A stretch of DNA of 20,285 nt, from positions 1 through 20,285 of the IMG/VR virus record IMGVR_UViG_3300021403_000057. One strand, 5' to 3'. The stretch's first letter is position 1. Every line of letters starts with the position of its first letter. The position numbers were made by a program, and so were the translations under genes. Shown here in pieces: positions 20,177 through 20,285 of this stretch. The DNA comes from a virus. The notes below the pieces were generated by a model. The model had not been told where the DNA came from. It worked only from the letters and a program-made list of their open reading frames with translations, and did no database searches.

Positions 20177-20285
20177 ATGACTGATACAAATTTATCCGGC
20201 ACTACAGTTGCCGCGGAAAATTTAAACCAACCTGTTATTGAAACTACTGAATCTGATAATACATTCAAAGAGGTGGAAAGTTTAG
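20177..20285 (+). CDS. Partial gene, probably scaffold protein
   Basis: The first 36 codons of a gene cut by the window end (MTDTNLSGTTVAAENLNQPV...). GGGAAG precedes ATG 20177. The polar, Thr/Glu/Asn-rich start has no visible domain. In P22-like phages the gene after the portal is the scaffold, whose N-terminus is polar and unstructured, so this is the best guess by position. Confidence 0.6.
   Translation, partial: MTDTNLSGTTVAAENLNQPVIETTESDNTFKEVESL

Overview
This window is part of a tailed bacteriophage or prophage genome with short-tailed (podovirus-type) head genes. The best landmarks are a large terminase subunit and a P22-type portal protein at the right end. To their left lies a replication and recombination module: a YqaJ/lambda-type exonuclease, a GIY-YIG nuclease, an SF2 helicase with a zinc ribbon, a VRR-NUC nuclease and a prim-pol/helicase. 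A phage N6-adenine methyltransferase sits at the far left. The DNA is AT-rich and the genes use the standard code with clear Shine-Dalgarno (SD) sequences. Several small families (XF1762, DUF6948, DUF551-like) are typical of phages of Proteobacteria, so a proteobacterial host is the best guess. No integrase, CI-type repressor, tRNA or phage RNA polymerase is visible.

Layout. (1) 1-3720, leftward: thirteen tightly packed genes behind a sigma70-like promoter at 3754-3782, ending in the methyltransferase and an XF1762 protein that runs off the window. (2) 3818-3973, rightward: a lone ribbon-helix-helix (RHH) regulator. (3) 3936-7759, leftward: the recombination operon behind a consensus promoter at 7774-7802 that is covered by a perfect 12-bp inverted repeat. 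(4) 7821-10193, rightward: a second RHH regulator and the primase-helicase. (5) 10190-14568, leftward: about twenty-one very small overlapping genes, several of them membrane proteins, one a Gly-Tyr/Asp/Ser dipeptide-repeat protein, behind a promoter at 14660-14688. (6) 14569-15348: a repeat-rich, AT-rich intergenic region with seven copies of AATAGTTC(T/C), an (AT)n tract and other repeats. It is a candidate replication origin and control region. (7) 15349 to the end, rightward: the packaging and head genes behind a promoter at 15312-15340.

How it works together (inference). Host RNA polymerase would read three leftward early units and one rightward late unit from promoters with near-consensus boxes and 17-bp spacers. 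Three short RHH-like proteins sit at the unit boundaries and could set timing. The primase-helicase would act with the candidate origin. The exonuclease, ssDNA-binding-like proteins, SF2 helicase and nucleases would serve recombination. The methyltransferase with its overlapping XF1762 partner may protect phage DNA. Many small genes were found by translating the leftward strand directly; their support is SD sites, ATGA/GTGA/TGATG junctions and plausible protein sequence, not homology searches.
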